A stretch of DNA of 64,000 nt from Streptomyces sp. NBC_00258 (GTDB lineage Bacteria > Actinomycetota > Actinomycetes > Streptomycetales > Streptomycetaceae): NCBI RefSeq assembly GCF_036182465.1, contig NZ_CP108081.1:3100001-3164000 (forward strand), read 5' to 3'. Both the position numbers and the translations under genes were made by a program. The notes under the pieces are model-generated. The model ran no database searches, was not told where the DNA came from, and was given only the letters and a program-made list of their open reading frames with translations. This document shows, in pieces, positions 24,659 to 33,963 of the stretch. The stretch's first letter is position 1; every line of letters starts with the position of its first letter.

Positions 24659-24710
24659 GCGCCCCGTCAGGGGTGCGGGGAACTGCGCGACCAGCCACAA
24701 CGAACCCGTA
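24659..24710. repeat. Dispersed G+C-rich stem-loop repeat, copy 3
   Basis: GCGCCCC (24659-24665) and GGGGTGC (24670-24676) with one G-T pair, then GGGGAACTGCGCGACCAGCC and ACAACGAACCCGTAG. It starts right at the acyl-CoA ligase stop codon and should act as its terminator. Confidence 0.85.
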
Positions 24711-24746
24711 GCCGACACCCAACCGACCTGACGGTTCATCACATAT

Positions 24747-24771
24747 CGATGCGTCAGATATTGACGCATCG
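24747..24771. promoter_or_regulatory. 25-bp palindrome upstream of the ABC importer operon
   Basis: Arms CGATGCGTCA (24747-24756) and TGACGCATCG (24762-24771) are perfectly complementary around GATAT. A second, overlapping palindrome is TGACG-CAT-CGTCA (24762-24774), and TGACGGTTCATCA lies just upstream (24729-24741). It lies 48 bp before the binding-protein start, a strong operator position. The cognate regulator is unknown. Confidence 0.6.
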
Positions 24772-24818
24772 TCAGATCGCACGGATCATTTCGGTCACCC
24801 GACGGAGGGGGACCGACC

Positions 24819-26075
24819 GTGTCGCGACCGATCCGAACCATCGCCGCCACTGCGGCCGTAACCGCTCTTCTGCTGGCGAGCGCCTGCAACTCGGCGTCCA
24901 CGACAGGAAGTTCGGAGGCCGAGAACTCCGTACGCGGAGTCTCCGACACCTCCGTCAAGGTGGGCGGCATCGTCTCGATGACCACCGCCAGCGGGTACTC
25001 GAAGAAGGACACCGACCTCGGGGCCAGGGCCCGCTTCGACCGCGCCAACGCCGAAGGCGGTGTGAACGGGCGGAAGATCGACTACCTGGGCGCCGAGGAC
25101 GACGGCCAGGATCCGGCCAAGAACCTCACGGCGGCACGCAAACTCGTCCAGCAGGACAAGGTGTTCGCGATCGCGCCGATGAGTTCGACGACGTTCTCCG
25201 GCGCGGACTTCCTGCAGAAGCAGAAGGTCCCCACCTTCGGCTGGGGCACACTGCCGTCCTTCTGCGGGCCGACGTACATCTACGGCTTCGGCGGCTGCAT
25301 GGTGCCGATGCCCGGCGGCACCATCTCGCAGACCTGGCCCGAGGGGCTCAAGAAGGTGCTGGGCGGCTCGGCGGGCAAGAGCGTGGCGATCCTCGCCAAC
25401 GACAGTGACGCCGGGACGTTCGCCATCCGCACGTACAAGCAGAGCTTCGCGTCGGCCGGGTTCAAGGTGACCTTCGCGAAGCCGTCCGTGCCCGCGACCT
25501 CCGTGCCGAACGACTGGTCGGCGTACACGAAGGAGATCCTCCGGAGCAACGGCGGCAAGGCACCGGACGCGGTCGTCTCCGTGATGCAGACCCCCTACAA
25601 CATCGGCCTGTTCACGGCGATCAAGCGCGCGGGGTACACCGGTGTGCTCACCGATCCGACCGACTACGACCCAGGGCTGCTCGCGAAGAGCGCGACGAGG
25701 AAGGCGCTCGACGGGGTCCATGTCCTGCTGTCGTTCCAGCCGTTCGAGCAGGACAGCGCGGCGATGACGCAATTCAAGAAGGACATCACGAAGGCGGCCG
25801 GCAAGGCCGTGCCCCTGAACATGCACATGATGACCGGCTATATGTCGGCCGATCTCTTCCTCGCCATCGCCGAGAAGGCCGGCAAGGACCTGACGGTGGC
25901 GTCCTTCCAGAAGGCGGCGGACGGGTTCGCGGACACCGGCACGATGGTCGGCGACCGGGCGGAGCCCAAGGGGCAGAAGGAGTCGTTCGGCTGCGGGGCG
26001 CTCGTCCAGCTCAAGGACGGGAAGTACGTCGTCTCGTCGCCCTTCGAGTGCTATCCGCCGATCCCCTTCAAGTAG
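24819..26075 (+). CDS. ABC transporter substrate-binding lipoprotein (branched-chain amino acid / LivK type)
   Basis: 418 residues, GTG start. Lipoprotein signal with lipobox LLASAC, Cys23. A type I periplasmic-binding fold follows (VKVGGIVSMTTASG...NAEGGVNGRKIDYLGAEDDGQDPAKNLTAARKLV), as in LivK/AmiC-like proteins. Ligand unknown: branched-chain amino acids, amides, urea or aromatic acids are all possible. Two cysteines (FCGP, GGCM) may pair in the exported protein. First gene of the importer operon. Confidence 0.9.
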   Translation: MSRPIRTIAATAAVTALLLASACNSASTTGSSEAENSVRGVSDTSVKVGGIVSMTTASGYSKKDTDLGARARFDRANAEGGVNGRKIDYLGAEDDGQDPAKNLTAARKLVQQDKVFAIAPMSSTTFSGADFLQKQKVPTFGWGTLPSFCGPTYIYGFGGCMVPMPGGTISQTWPEGLKKVLGGSAGKSVAILANDSDAGTFAIRTYKQSFASAGFKVTFAKPSVPATSVPNDWSAYTKEILRSNGGKAPDAVVSVMQTPYNIGLFTAIKRAGYTGVLTDPTDYDPGLLAKSATRKALDGVHVLLSFQPFEQDSAAMTQFKKDITKAAGKAVPLNMHMMTGYMSADLFLAIAEKAGKDLTVASFQKAADGFADTGTMVGDRAEPKGQKESFGCGALVQLKDGKYVVSSPFECYPPIPFK

Positions 26076-26129
26076 GCGCGGCCGAAGGTGACTTGACGAC
26101 TCGGGGATTTGGGGATTTGGGGACTCGGC

Positions 26130-29100
26130 ATGGCGGACCTTCTCGGATTCGTACTGAGCGGACTGGTGTCGGGTGCGCTGTACGCGCTGCTCGCCACCGG
26201 TCTCGTGCTCTCCTACTCGGCCTCGGGCCTCTTCAACTTCGCGCACGGCGCGACCGCCTACCTGTGTGCGCTCGCCTTCTACGAGCTGCACTCGGGCTTC
26301 GGCTGGCCCGCCGTGCCGACGGCCGTGCTCCTGGTATGTGTGGCGGCGCCCGCGCTGGGCTGGGGTCTCGACCGGCTGATGTTCCGCAAGCTGGCACGGG
26401 TCGGTGAGACGGCCCAGATCGTCGCCACCATCGGGCTGTTGGTGGCGCTGCCCGCGCTCGGGCTGTGGATCGTCGAGCTCCTGGAGGACGCGGGCGCGTC
26501 GGTGAAACCGGCCGAGAACCAGTTCGGGCTGCCCGGTGTCGGGCCGAGTCCGGCCAAGTCCTGGCAGCTGACGGACGGCGTGGGGATCGACTCGGACCAG
26601 TTGATCACCTGGGTGGCGACGGCGCTGGTGGCCGTCGGACTCTGGGTCCTGATGCGGCACACCCCGCTGGGGCTGAAGCTCCGGGCGGCCGTCGACGACC
26701 GTTCGCTGGTCGAGCTGCGCGGGCTGAGCGCGGACCGGCTGTCGTCGATCGCATGGATGCTGTCGTCGGGACTCGCGGGCCTGGCGGGCGTCCTGGCCAC
26801 CCCTCTGCTCGGCCTGTCGGCCCACGACTTCACGCTCTTCCTCTTCGTCTCGGCGACCGCGGCGGTACTCGGCCGCTTCGTCTCCATCCCGTTGGCGTTC
26901 GCGGGCGGGCTCGGGCTCGGCGTGCTGCAGAACCTGGTCGCCGGGTACGCGGGTTTCGCCGAGCGGATCACCGGATTCCGCACCGCCGTACCGTTCCTGA
27001 TCCTCTTCGCCGGCCTGCTCCTGCTGACCAGGCGCAGCCGTACGGCGGGGACGGCGGCCGTGGACGCGCCACCGGTCGACTATCTGGCGGGCCGGTCCCG
27101 GCTTCGGCGGTGGGGACCGTGGGCGGCGGCCGCCGTGCTGCTCGCCGTGGCCTTCTACACGGTGACGACCCCGTTCTGGAGCGGCATCCTCGCCCAAGGG
27201 CTCGCCCTGTCCCTGGTGTTCGTCTCCTTCACGGTGGTGACGGGGCTCGGCGCGATGGTGTCGCTGGCTCAGGCGACCTTCGTGACCGGGGCGGCGCTGG
27301 TGGCGGGGCTGCTGATGAGTCATGGCTGGCCTTTCGTGGCCGCGGCCGCCGTGGGTACGTGTGCGGCGGCCGTACTCGGTGCCCTGGTGGCGCTTCCGGC
27401 GCTGCGGCTCGGCGGCCGTTCGCTCGCCCTCGCGACCCTCGCGCTCGCCTTCCTGGCGGACCAGGTCCTTTTCCAGATCGGCTGGTTGAGGAACGGTGAC
27501 ACGGGTTGGTCGATTCCTCGGCCGGTGTTCGGGCCGGTGGATCTGAACGACGACCGGGCGTTCGGTGTCGCACTGCTCGTACTGGTCACCGCCTCCGTTG
27601 CCGCGCTCAGCGCACTGCGCGGCTCGCCGTCCGGGCGGGCCATGCTCGCGGTGCGCTCGGCGCCGGCGGCGGCGATGGCTTCCGGGGTGTCGGTCGTCCG
27701 CACCAAGCTGGTGCTGTTCACCCTGTCGGCCGGGCTCGCGGGCTTCGGCGGCGTGATGTACGCGTCCTACAACACCCGTGTCACCGCTACCGACTTCACC
27801 GCCATGACGGGACTGATCTGGCTCGCGGTGGTGGTCGCGGCGGGCCTGCGCCGCCCGCAGTTCGCTGTCGTGGCCGGGCTCGTCTACGCCCTCGTACCGC
27901 ACCTCGTCTCCGACTACGTCACCGAGTCCGTCCACCTCCCCGTGATCCTCTTCGGCCTGGCGGGGCTGGCGCTGGCGAACGACCCGGACGGGTACTGCGC
28001 GGCGGTGTCGGTGCGGGTGCATCGGAGGCGGTTGGCGCGTGGGGGCCCGGCTGGGGCCGGGGCAGGGTCAGAGGCGGGCGCGATGGCCGTGGCCGGGGCG
28101 AAGTCCCGGCCGACGAGTGGCGTGACGGGCGCCGAGCCCGAAGTGGGGACCGGCGTGACGGGCGGCCCGGTCGAGACGGGGAGCGGCAACCGGGCCGAGG
28201 TGTCCGGGGCGCCGGGCGGGAGCCCTGCCGACGCGTCCCGGGCGCCGGGCCGGGGTTCGGCCGACACGTCCGGCGCCTCTCGGGCTGCGAGCGGCGGTCC
28301 GGCCGACACGCCGGGTGCGCCGAGTGGGCGTCCGGTCGGTGTCGCCCAAACCGGTGCCCCGGCGACGGCATCCTCCTCCCCCGCCGAACCGCCCGCCCTC
28401 GAACTCCGCGCCGTCCGTGCCGGATACGACGGCGCGCCCGTCCTGCACGGAGTGGACCTGGCCGTACGCCCGGGCGAGATCGTCGCGCTCCTCGGCCCGA
28501 ACGGGGCCGGGAAATCGACGACGTGCCGTGTCGCGGCGGGCCTGGTCGGTCCGCTCGGCGGCCAGGTGTACGTGGCCGGTCGCGACGCCACCCGTGAGGG
28601 AGCCGTACGCCGGTCGCGCGCCGGGGTGGTCCTGGCACCGGAGGGGCGGGGCATCTTCCCGGCGCTCACCATCGAGGAGAACCTCGCCCTGTATCTGCGC
28701 GAGAAGGACCAGCGCGAGGCCGTGTACGAACGGTTCCCCGGCCTCGCCGGACGACGTGGCGTGCCCGCCGGTTCCCTCTCCGGCGGCGAACAGCAGATGC
28801 TCGCCCTCGCGCCGCTCCTCCAACGCCCCCCGAAGGTCCTGATCGCGGACGAACCGTCACTCGGCCTCGCCCCGCGCGTCGTCGAGGAGGTGTTCCGCCT
28901 CCTCACCGAACTCCGCGACACCGGAACGGCGTTGCTCCTGGTCGAGGAGAAGGCGACCGAGGCGCTGGGTGTCGCGGACACGGTCGCGTACCTCGCGCAG
29001 GGGCGGGTGACGTGGTGCGGTCCCCGGGCGTCCGTGGAGACGGCCCGTCTGACGGAGGCGTATCTGGGCCTGGCGGCCACCCCCGAAGCGGACACGGGTC

Positions 29101-29267
29101 CCGGAACCGGCCCCGACGCGGGTTCCGAGACCGAGGACGAGGCCGAAACCGGTCGCGACCCCGGACCCAGTCCCGCCCCCGAGGCCGAGCCCGGCCCCGG
29201 GTCGGCCCCCACGTCCCCCACTAATCCGACCATCCCGTCCCAGACCCGGGGAGGCGTCCGGCCATGA
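26130..29267 (+). CDS. LivH-LivM-LivF fusion: two permease domains plus ATPase of a branched-chain-type ABC importer
   Basis: 1045 residues, ATG at 26130. Residues 1-305 are LivH-like (YALLATGLVLSYSASGLFNFAHG); 330-622 are LivM-like (SLVFVSFTVVTGLGAMVSLAQATF); about 630-753 is a Gly/Ala/Pro/Ser-rich linker; 757-982 are a LivF-like ATPase with Walker A GPNGAGKST (789-797), LSGGEQQ (883-889) and Walker B VLIADEPS (903-910). A Pro/Glu-rich tail follows. The H-loop position reads VEEK where LivF usually has VEQN. In most bacteria these are three separate proteins. Confidence 0.93.
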   Translation: MADLLGFVLSGLVSGALYALLATGLVLSYSASGLFNFAHGATAYLCALAFYELHSGFGWPAVPTAVLLVCVAAPALGWGLDRLMFRKLARVGETAQIVATIGLLVALPALGLWIVELLEDAGASVKPAENQFGLPGVGPSPAKSWQLTDGVGIDSDQLITWVATALVAVGLWVLMRHTPLGLKLRAAVDDRSLVELRGLSADRLSSIAWMLSSGLAGLAGVLATPLLGLSAHDFTLFLFVSATAAVLGRFVSIPLAFAGGLGLGVLQNLVAGYAGFAERITGFRTAVPFLILFAGLLLLTRRSRTAGTAAVDAPPVDYLAGRSRLRRWGPWAAAAVLLAVAFYTVTTPFWSGILAQGLALSLVFVSFTVVTGLGAMVSLAQATFVTGAALVAGLLMSHGWPFVAAAAVGTCAAAVLGALVALPALRLGGRSLALATLALAFLADQVLFQIGWLRNGDTGWSIPRPVFGPVDLNDDRAFGVALLVLVTASVAALSALRGSPSGRAMLAVRSAPAAAMASGVSVVRTKLVLFTLSAGLAGFGGVMYASYNTRVTATDFTAMTGLIWLAVVVAAGLRRPQFAVVAGLVYALVPHLVSDYVTESVHLPVILFGLAGLALANDPDGYCAAVSVRVHRRRLARGGPAGAGAGSEAGAMAVAGAKSRPTSGVTGAEPEVGTGVTGGPVETGSGNRAEVSGAPGGSPADASRAPGRGSADTSGASRAASGGPADTPGAPSGRPVGVAQTGAPATASSSPAEPPALELRAVRAGYDGAPVLHGVDLAVRPGEIVALLGPNGAGKSTTCRVAAGLVGPLGGQVYVAGRDATREGAVRRSRAGVVLAPEGRGIFPALTIEENLALYLREKDQREAVYERFPGLAGRRGVPAGSLSGGEQQMLALAPLLQRPPKVLIADEPSLGLAPRVVEEVFRLLTELRDTGTALLLVEEKATEALGVADTVAYLAQGRVTWCGPRASVETARLTEAYLGLAATPEADTGPGTGPDAGSETEDEAETGRDPGPSPAPEAEPGPGSAPTSPTNPTIPSQTRGGVRP

Positions 29268-30079
29268 GCAGCACCCCCGCGCTCTCCGTACCCCCCGTGT
29301 CCCCCGCACCCCCCGCCCTCCGGGCCACCCGCATCGGCGTCCGCTTCGGCGGGATCCGGGCACTCGACGACGTGAGCCTCACTCTCCGGCCCGGGGAGAT
29401 CTGCGGCCTCATCGGCCCCAACGGTGCCGGAAAGACGACCCTCTTCGACGTGCTCTCCGGCATCCGGCGCCCCGACGAGGGCCGTGTCCACCTCGACGGA
29501 ACGGACATCACCCGCCGCTCCCCCGTATGGCGCGCCCGCCGCGGAATGCGCCGCACCTTCCAGCGGCAGCAGCTGTTCGGCCAGCTCACCGTGGCCGACA
29601 ACCTGGTGGTGGCCCAGGAGTGGCGCGGCGGCGGAGGCGGACTCGCGGCCGATCTGCTGGCGTCCCCGACACGGCGTACGTACGAGCGGGACCGCCGCGC
29701 CCGGGCGGCCACCGTCCTGCGCACCTGCGGACTCGACGACCTCGGTGAGACCTACGCCGGAGCCCTGCCGGTCGGCCGGGCCCGCATGGTCGAGCTGGCG
29801 CGAGCGGTCGCGGACCCGCCCAGGGTGCTGCTGCTGGACGAACCCGCGTCCGGGATGACGGCCGACGAACGCCGTCACCTGTCGTCCGTCATCCGACGGC
29901 TCTCCGAGGAGGAGGGCTGCGCCGTCCTCCTCGTCGAGCACAACGTCGCCTTCGTCATGGAACTGTCCGCCCGGATCGTCGTACTCGACCTGGGCCGCGT
30001 CCTCGCCGAGGGCACCCCCGCCGAGGTCCACGCCGACCGGCGGGTGAGGGACGCGTACCTGGGCACGACCGCGGGCTGA
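29264..30079 (+). CDS. LivG-type ABC transporter ATP-binding protein
   Basis: 271 residues; ATG overlaps the fusion gene's stop (ATGA). Walker A GPNGAGKTT (51-59), a LivG-type signature loop ALPVGRARMVELARA, Walker B VLLLDEPASGM and H-loop VEHN. An N-terminal Pro-rich extension of about 20 residues precedes the domain. It supplies the second nucleotide-binding domain, so one fusion chain plus one LivG would make a full importer core. Stoichiometry is inference. Confidence 0.92.
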   Translation: MSSTPALSVPPVSPAPPALRATRIGVRFGGIRALDDVSLTLRPGEICGLIGPNGAGKTTLFDVLSGIRRPDEGRVHLDGTDITRRSPVWRARRGMRRTFQRQQLFGQLTVADNLVVAQEWRGGGGGLAADLLASPTRRTYERDRRARAATVLRTCGLDDLGETYAGALPVGRARMVELARAVADPPRVLLLDEPASGMTADERRHLSSVIRRLSEEEGCAVLLVEHNVAFVMELSARIVVLDLGRVLAEGTPAEVHADRRVRDAYLGTTAG

Positions 30080-30131
30080 CGGCCACGCGGGCCACCGACG
30101 GCAGATCACGCCGGCGGCCCGCGGGAACGGC

Positions 30132-30920
30132 TCACACCAGCTGGTAACCCCGCATGTTCGAGAGCAGCAGATAGCAGTCCTGGAGGGAGCCGGAGGTGTC
30201 GCCGAGGGAGCGGTAGATGCCCCACTTGGGGCGTACGCGGTCGGCCAGAAACGTGTCCACGCCCGTGCGCGACGCGTCGACGACCGTCGTCGAGCCGTTC
30301 TTCAGGATCCAGCGGACCGAACCGGCCGAGCCGTTGCCGACCTTGATCTGGAAGTCGACGTCGATCCACTTGTTGTGCAGGGGTTCGAGGTTCGTGCGGC
30401 CGACGAGGATGTCCTCCTCGAACAGCTTCAGCTCGATGGTCTGCACCCCGTCCACCCGCCGGAGCGACTGCACGACGATCGGCGAGCTGCCGGTGCCGGG
30501 CTGCTTCATCTGCATGATGTGGGTGAAGGTGGTGGTCGCCTTCAGGGAGCTGGGGATGTACATCGAGTACGTCACCCGCCAGGTCTGGCCCTCGGTCCAC
30601 TTGAGGTAGTTGCTGCCGGAGCCGTTGCGCAGGCCGGTGACCTCGTGTCGCTGACGGTCCGTCGACGTGTCGCGGTCGACGGTGTGCATGTTGAACCGCC
30701 AGTTGTCGCCCGTGGCGTAGATGTGCGGGGAGGCCGCGGGGTGCGAGTCCGCGCGGTCGTCCTCCAGGGTCTCGAAGGCGCCGAGCCCGTTGGTGCGCGC
30801 CGACGGGGACCACTTCAGCTGCCAGGACGCGGCGGGGGCCGCGAGGGCGGGTGGACCGACGGCCGCGGCGGCCACGCCGCCCAGTGCCGCGCCGAGCAGG
30901 TTCCTTCGTGTGGGGGTCAT
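30132..30920 (-). CDS. Secreted polysaccharide lyase-like protein (jelly-roll, PL20/heparin-lyase-like)
   Basis: 262 residues, ATG at 30920. Tat-type signal with TRRNLLG and Ala-rich h-region ending about PALAAPA. The mature part is a beta-rich jelly roll with QRHEVTGLR, TFTHIMQMKQ and a C-terminal KWGIYRS, the pattern of glucuronan-lyase-like (PL20) and heparin-lyase-I-like proteins, where Arg, His and Lys/Tyr line the cleft. Likely cleaves a uronic-acid polymer. The substrate is not determined by sequence. Confidence 0.7.
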   Translation of the reverse strand: MTPTRRNLLGAALGGVAAAAVGPPALAAPAASWQLKWSPSARTNGLGAFETLEDDRADSHPAASPHIYATGDNWRFNMHTVDRDTSTDRQRHEVTGLRNGSGSNYLKWTEGQTWRVTYSMYIPSSLKATTTFTHIMQMKQPGTGSSPIVVQSLRRVDGVQTIELKLFEEDILVGRTNLEPLHNKWIDVDFQIKVGNGSAGSVRWILKNGSTTVVDASRTGVDTFLADRVRPKWGIYRSLGDTSGSLQDCYLLLSNMRGYQLV

Positions 30921-31167
30921 GGGTCTCTCATTCTCGTCGTCGAGTATCTGAGTTCACATACGTGCACCCCGTTCACCAACATGCAGAAGAGTCCCCGTAA
31001 TGACAGGACGCGGTCAATGGTTCGGACCTGTGGACCCGGGTAGGTTTCCGGCCAATCTCCGATTCGCTCGGCGCAGGCACGGGACCGAAAAACGGGACAG
31101 GAATGCACGACGGCCCGTGATCGTTGACGATGGGAGTACCACCCGACGACTGAAGGATCGAGAGCTC

Positions 31168-31998
31168 GTGAGCAAGGTCCCCCCGATCATCCTGAACAAC
31201 GGCGTCGAGATGCCCCAGCTGGGCTTCGGGGTCTGGCAGGTGCCGGACGACGAGGCGGAGCGGGCGGTCGCCACCGCGCTGGAGGCCGGGTACCGCAGCA
31301 TCGACACCGCGGCGATCTACGGCAACGAAAAGGGCACCGGCAGGGGCATCGCCGCCTCCGGCGTCGCCCGCAAGGATCTCTTCGTCACCACCAAGCTCTG
31401 GAACGCCGAGCAGGGTTACGACTCGACGCTGCGCGCCTTCGACGCCTCCCTGGAGAAGCTCGGCCTCGACCACGTCGACCTGTACCTCATCCACTGGCCG
31501 ATGCCGGCCAAGGGGAAGTACATCGACACGTTCAAGGCCTTCGAGAAGCTCTACGCGGACGGCCGCGCCAAGTCGATCGGTGTCTCCAACTTCCTTCCGG
31601 AGCACCTGGAGAAGCTGATCGAGGCGACGTCCGTCATTCCGGCCGTCAACCAGATCGAGCTGCACCCGCACCTCCAGCAGCACGCGTCCCGCGAGTACCA
31701 CGCGGAGCAGGGCATCGCCACGGAGGCCTGGTCCCCGCTCGGTTCGGGCAAGGGCCTGCTGGAGGTCCCGGCGATCGTGGCCATCGCCCAGAAGCACAAC
31801 CGCACGCCGGCCCAGATCGTCCTGCGCTGGCACCTCCAGCTCGGGAACGTGGTGATCCCCAAGTCCGTGACCCCGTCCCGGATCAAGGAGAACATCGACG
31901 TCTTCGACTTCTCCCTCGACACCGAGGACATCGCCGCGATCAGCGCGCTCAACGAGGACCGCCGCGTCGGCTCGGACCCGGCGAACGTCAACGACTGA
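31168..31998 (+). CDS. Aldo/keto reductase (2,5-diketo-D-gluconate reductase type)
   Basis: 276 residues from the GTG at 31168 (GAAGGA about 10 nt upstream); the upstream in-frame extension is not family-like. AKR tetrad Asp46, Tyr51 (SIDTAAIYGNE), Lys76 (VTTKLWN) and His109 (LYLIHWPMP); NADPH motif IPKSVTPSRIKEN at the C-terminus. Reduces aldehydes and ketoses with NADPH. Single-gene unit followed by a strong hairpin. Confidence 0.92.
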   Translation: MSKVPPIILNNGVEMPQLGFGVWQVPDDEAERAVATALEAGYRSIDTAAIYGNEKGTGRGIAASGVARKDLFVTTKLWNAEQGYDSTLRAFDASLEKLGLDHVDLYLIHWPMPAKGKYIDTFKAFEKLYADGRAKSIGVSNFLPEHLEKLIEATSVIPAVNQIELHPHLQQHASREYHAEQGIATEAWSPLGSGKGLLEVPAIVAIAQKHNRTPAQIVLRWHLQLGNVVIPKSVTPSRIKENIDVFDFSLDTEDIAAISALNEDRRVGSDPANVND

Positions 31999-32029
31999 CC
32001 GTACGGTCGCAGGACCCGCGGCACCGGAC

Positions 32030-32058
32030 GCCGTCGCCCGACAAGCTCGGGCGGCGGC
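32030..32058. terminator. Hairpin terminator after the aldo/keto reductase gene
   Basis: GCCGTCGCCCGA (32030-32041) pairs with TCGGGCGGCGGC (32047-32058), one G-T pair, 5-nt loop, followed by TTCGTC. The rest of the 326-bp gap 31999-32324 shows no gene; it must hold the chitosanase promoter. Confidence 0.7.
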
Positions 32059-32324
32059 TTCGTCATGTGTTCGGGGCCTCCTGGCAGCCCGGCCTCCCGG
32101 CCATCGGGCCGCGGGCGGGCGGGGCTCTGCCGACACGGTGTCGTGGATGCGGCGGGCGGGTGAGACAAGGCGCGGCATCCTCGCCGATGGGAGGGGGATC
32201 GGTCAGGCTCGCCCGAGTACCCGTTCAGCGAACACACATATGTCCCCGTCGATGTCCCCCTACACGTCGGACGCACGTCGCCCCGCCGCGTGACGTCCCC
32301 AAGGCCCAGAAGGGTCCTCCCACA

Positions 32325-33011
32325 GTGCGCACTCGAACACTGACCCTCGCCGCCGCAGCCGTAGGCACCGCACTGCTCGCCGCCGCGGCCCTCCCGGCAG
32401 GCGCCGCCCCCGTACAGGCTCGGGAGGGCACGGTCACCGCCGCCGACCTGCTCGCCGAGATGACGTCCTGCTCGCAGATCTCGAACGGCAGGTACAGCCT
32501 CGACGTGGGGGCGCCCGCCACCGTCCCCGTCTGCGGCATGAACGGCGCGGTCTTCTGGAAGGCCGACATGGACATCGACTGCGACGGCCAGGTCACCGCC
32601 GAGTGCAACAAGCGCACCGATCCGTGGTTCCAGGACCAGACGGCCTTCCACCAGTCCGACGGCAGACCGCTGAACTCCGAGGACCTCCCGTACATCGTGG
32701 TGCCCGGCCCCAGCGGCATCTGGAACTACGCGAGCTCCGGCATCAGGGGCGGCAGCGTGGCGGCGGTGATCCACGGCGACGAGATCCAGTACGCGGTCGT
32801 CGGCGACACCGGCCCCACGAAGATCATCGGCGAGGCCTCGTACGCCACCGCGCGGGCTCTCGGCATCAATCCCGACCCGGCGACCGGCGGCGCGGCCTCG
32901 GGAGTGACGTACATCGTCTTCACCGACTCCCGGGTCTCCCCCATCGAGGACCAGGAAGCGGCGTCGTCCCTCGGCGAGGCACTGGCGGAGCAGTTCCTCG
33001 AGGACAACTGA
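32325..33011 (+). CDS. Secreted chitosanase, GH75 family
   Basis: 228 residues from the GTG at 32325, which gives a signal peptide ending near PAGAAPVQA. GH75 core: GMNGAVFWKADMDIDCDG, LPYIVVPGPSG, AVVGDTGPTKIIGEAS. Asp161 and Glu170 match in sequence and spacing the catalytic Asp/Glu pair of the fungal Fusarium enzyme. It cleaves partly deacetylated chitosan outside the cell. Four Cys suggest disulfides. GH75 was first described in fungi and is known in streptomycetes. Confidence 0.88.
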   Translation: MRTRTLTLAAAAVGTALLAAAALPAGAAPVQAREGTVTAADLLAEMTSCSQISNGRYSLDVGAPATVPVCGMNGAVFWKADMDIDCDGQVTAECNKRTDPWFQDQTAFHQSDGRPLNSEDLPYIVVPGPSGIWNYASSGIRGGSVAAVIHGDEIQYAVVGDTGPTKIIGEASYATARALGINPDPATGGAASGVTYIVFTDSRVSPIEDQEAASSLGEALAEQFLEDN

Positions 33012-33075
33012 GACGAGCACAACCGAGAAGCGACGAACCGTCGTACCGGTGAGCTGATGAACCGGTGAGCTGACG

Positions 33076-33119
33076 GAGGCCGGTCCGGCCGCGGATCCTG
33101 CCGCGGCCGGACCGGCCTC
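33076..33119. terminator. Bidirectional terminator with 19-bp perfect stem
   Basis: The 19-bp arms at 33076-33094 (GAGGCCGGTCCGGCCGCGG) and 33101-33119 are exactly complementary around a 6-nt loop. It sits between the convergent chitosanase and SDR genes. Confidence 0.85.
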
Positions 33120-33166
33120 TCAACTCCCCCGCCTCGGACCGGATGGGACCGGCTCGGAGCGGCTGC

Positions 33167-33868
33167 TCAGACCGGCTGGCCGATCGGCCGCACGACGACG
33201 GTGTTCACGTCCACCCCGCTCGGCTGCCGGATCGCCCAGACGACCGACTCCGCGAGCTGGTCCGAGGTGAGCAGATGCCCGGGCGGCAGGCTGCCGTAGT
33301 TGTCCCAGAACGGTGTCTCCACGCGGCCGGGCGAGATCAGGGTCACGCCCACGCCGTACTCGGTGACCTGCCGCCGGGTGTTCTCGGCGAGCCCGGTCAC
33401 GGCCCACTTCGTCGCCCCGTAGATGTTGCCGGGCCCGTGGATGTGGCCCGCGACGCTGCCGACGAGCACGATCCGCCCCCGCGTCTCCTTCAGCTGCTCG
33501 ATCGACGCCCGGACGAGCAGCGCGGGGCCGAGCACATTGGTCAGCACCATGTCCCGCCACCCGGCCGGATCGCCCTCGGCGACGGTGTCGTGCGTGGCGT
33601 ACCCGGCGTTGGCGACGACGGTGTCGAGCCGTCCGAACTCCTTCACCGTCGCCTCGACGGCCGCCCGGACGTGGTCGTAGTCGGCCGCGTCGCCCCTGAT
33701 CGTCAACAGCCCCTCGGGCTTGCCGAGTTGTTCGGCGAACCCGCGCAGCCGTTCCTCCCCGCGCCCCGTCACCGTCACCCGGTGCCCGGCGTCGAGCAGT
33801 TGCCGCGCCACCGCCGCGCCGATGCCGCTGCCGCCGCCGGTGATCAGCGCCACTGGTGAGTCAGTCAT
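33167..33868 (-). CDS. Short-chain dehydrogenase/reductase (SDR, classical)
   Basis: 233 residues from the ATG at 33868 with GGGGGAA just upstream. Cofactor motif TGGGSGIG (10-17), NAG motif VVANAG, and catalytic Ser138, Tyr150 and Lys154 (NIYGATKWA). NADP(H)-dependent oxidoreductase of unknown substrate. Single gene; divergent partner none, as the methyltransferase on its left-hand promoter side is also on the minus strand. Confidence 0.92.
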   Translation of the reverse strand: MTDSPVALITGGGSGIGAAVARQLLDAGHRVTVTGRGEERLRGFAEQLGKPEGLLTIRGDAADYDHVRAAVEATVKEFGRLDTVVANAGYATHDTVAEGDPAGWRDMVLTNVLGPALLVRASIEQLKETRGRIVLVGSVAGHIHGPGNIYGATKWAVTGLAENTRRQVTEYGVGVTLISPGRVETPFWDNYGSLPPGHLLTSDQLAESVVWAIRQPSGVDVNTVVVRPIGQPV

Positions 33869-33963
33869 ACGTTCCCCCAAGTCGTGTCCGTCACGAAGTG
33901 CCCGGAGTCCATCACTTGGAGAGCACTCGATGTCAACACACCCAGGCAGGTGCGCGCGAAGTG

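Noticed and set aside
24795..28022. 1075-codon open frame on the minus strand across the ABC importer genes
   Set aside because: It is antisense to the binding protein and LivHMF fusion, has Arg/His/Gln-rich composition typical of shadow frames in high-GC DNA and no family motif.
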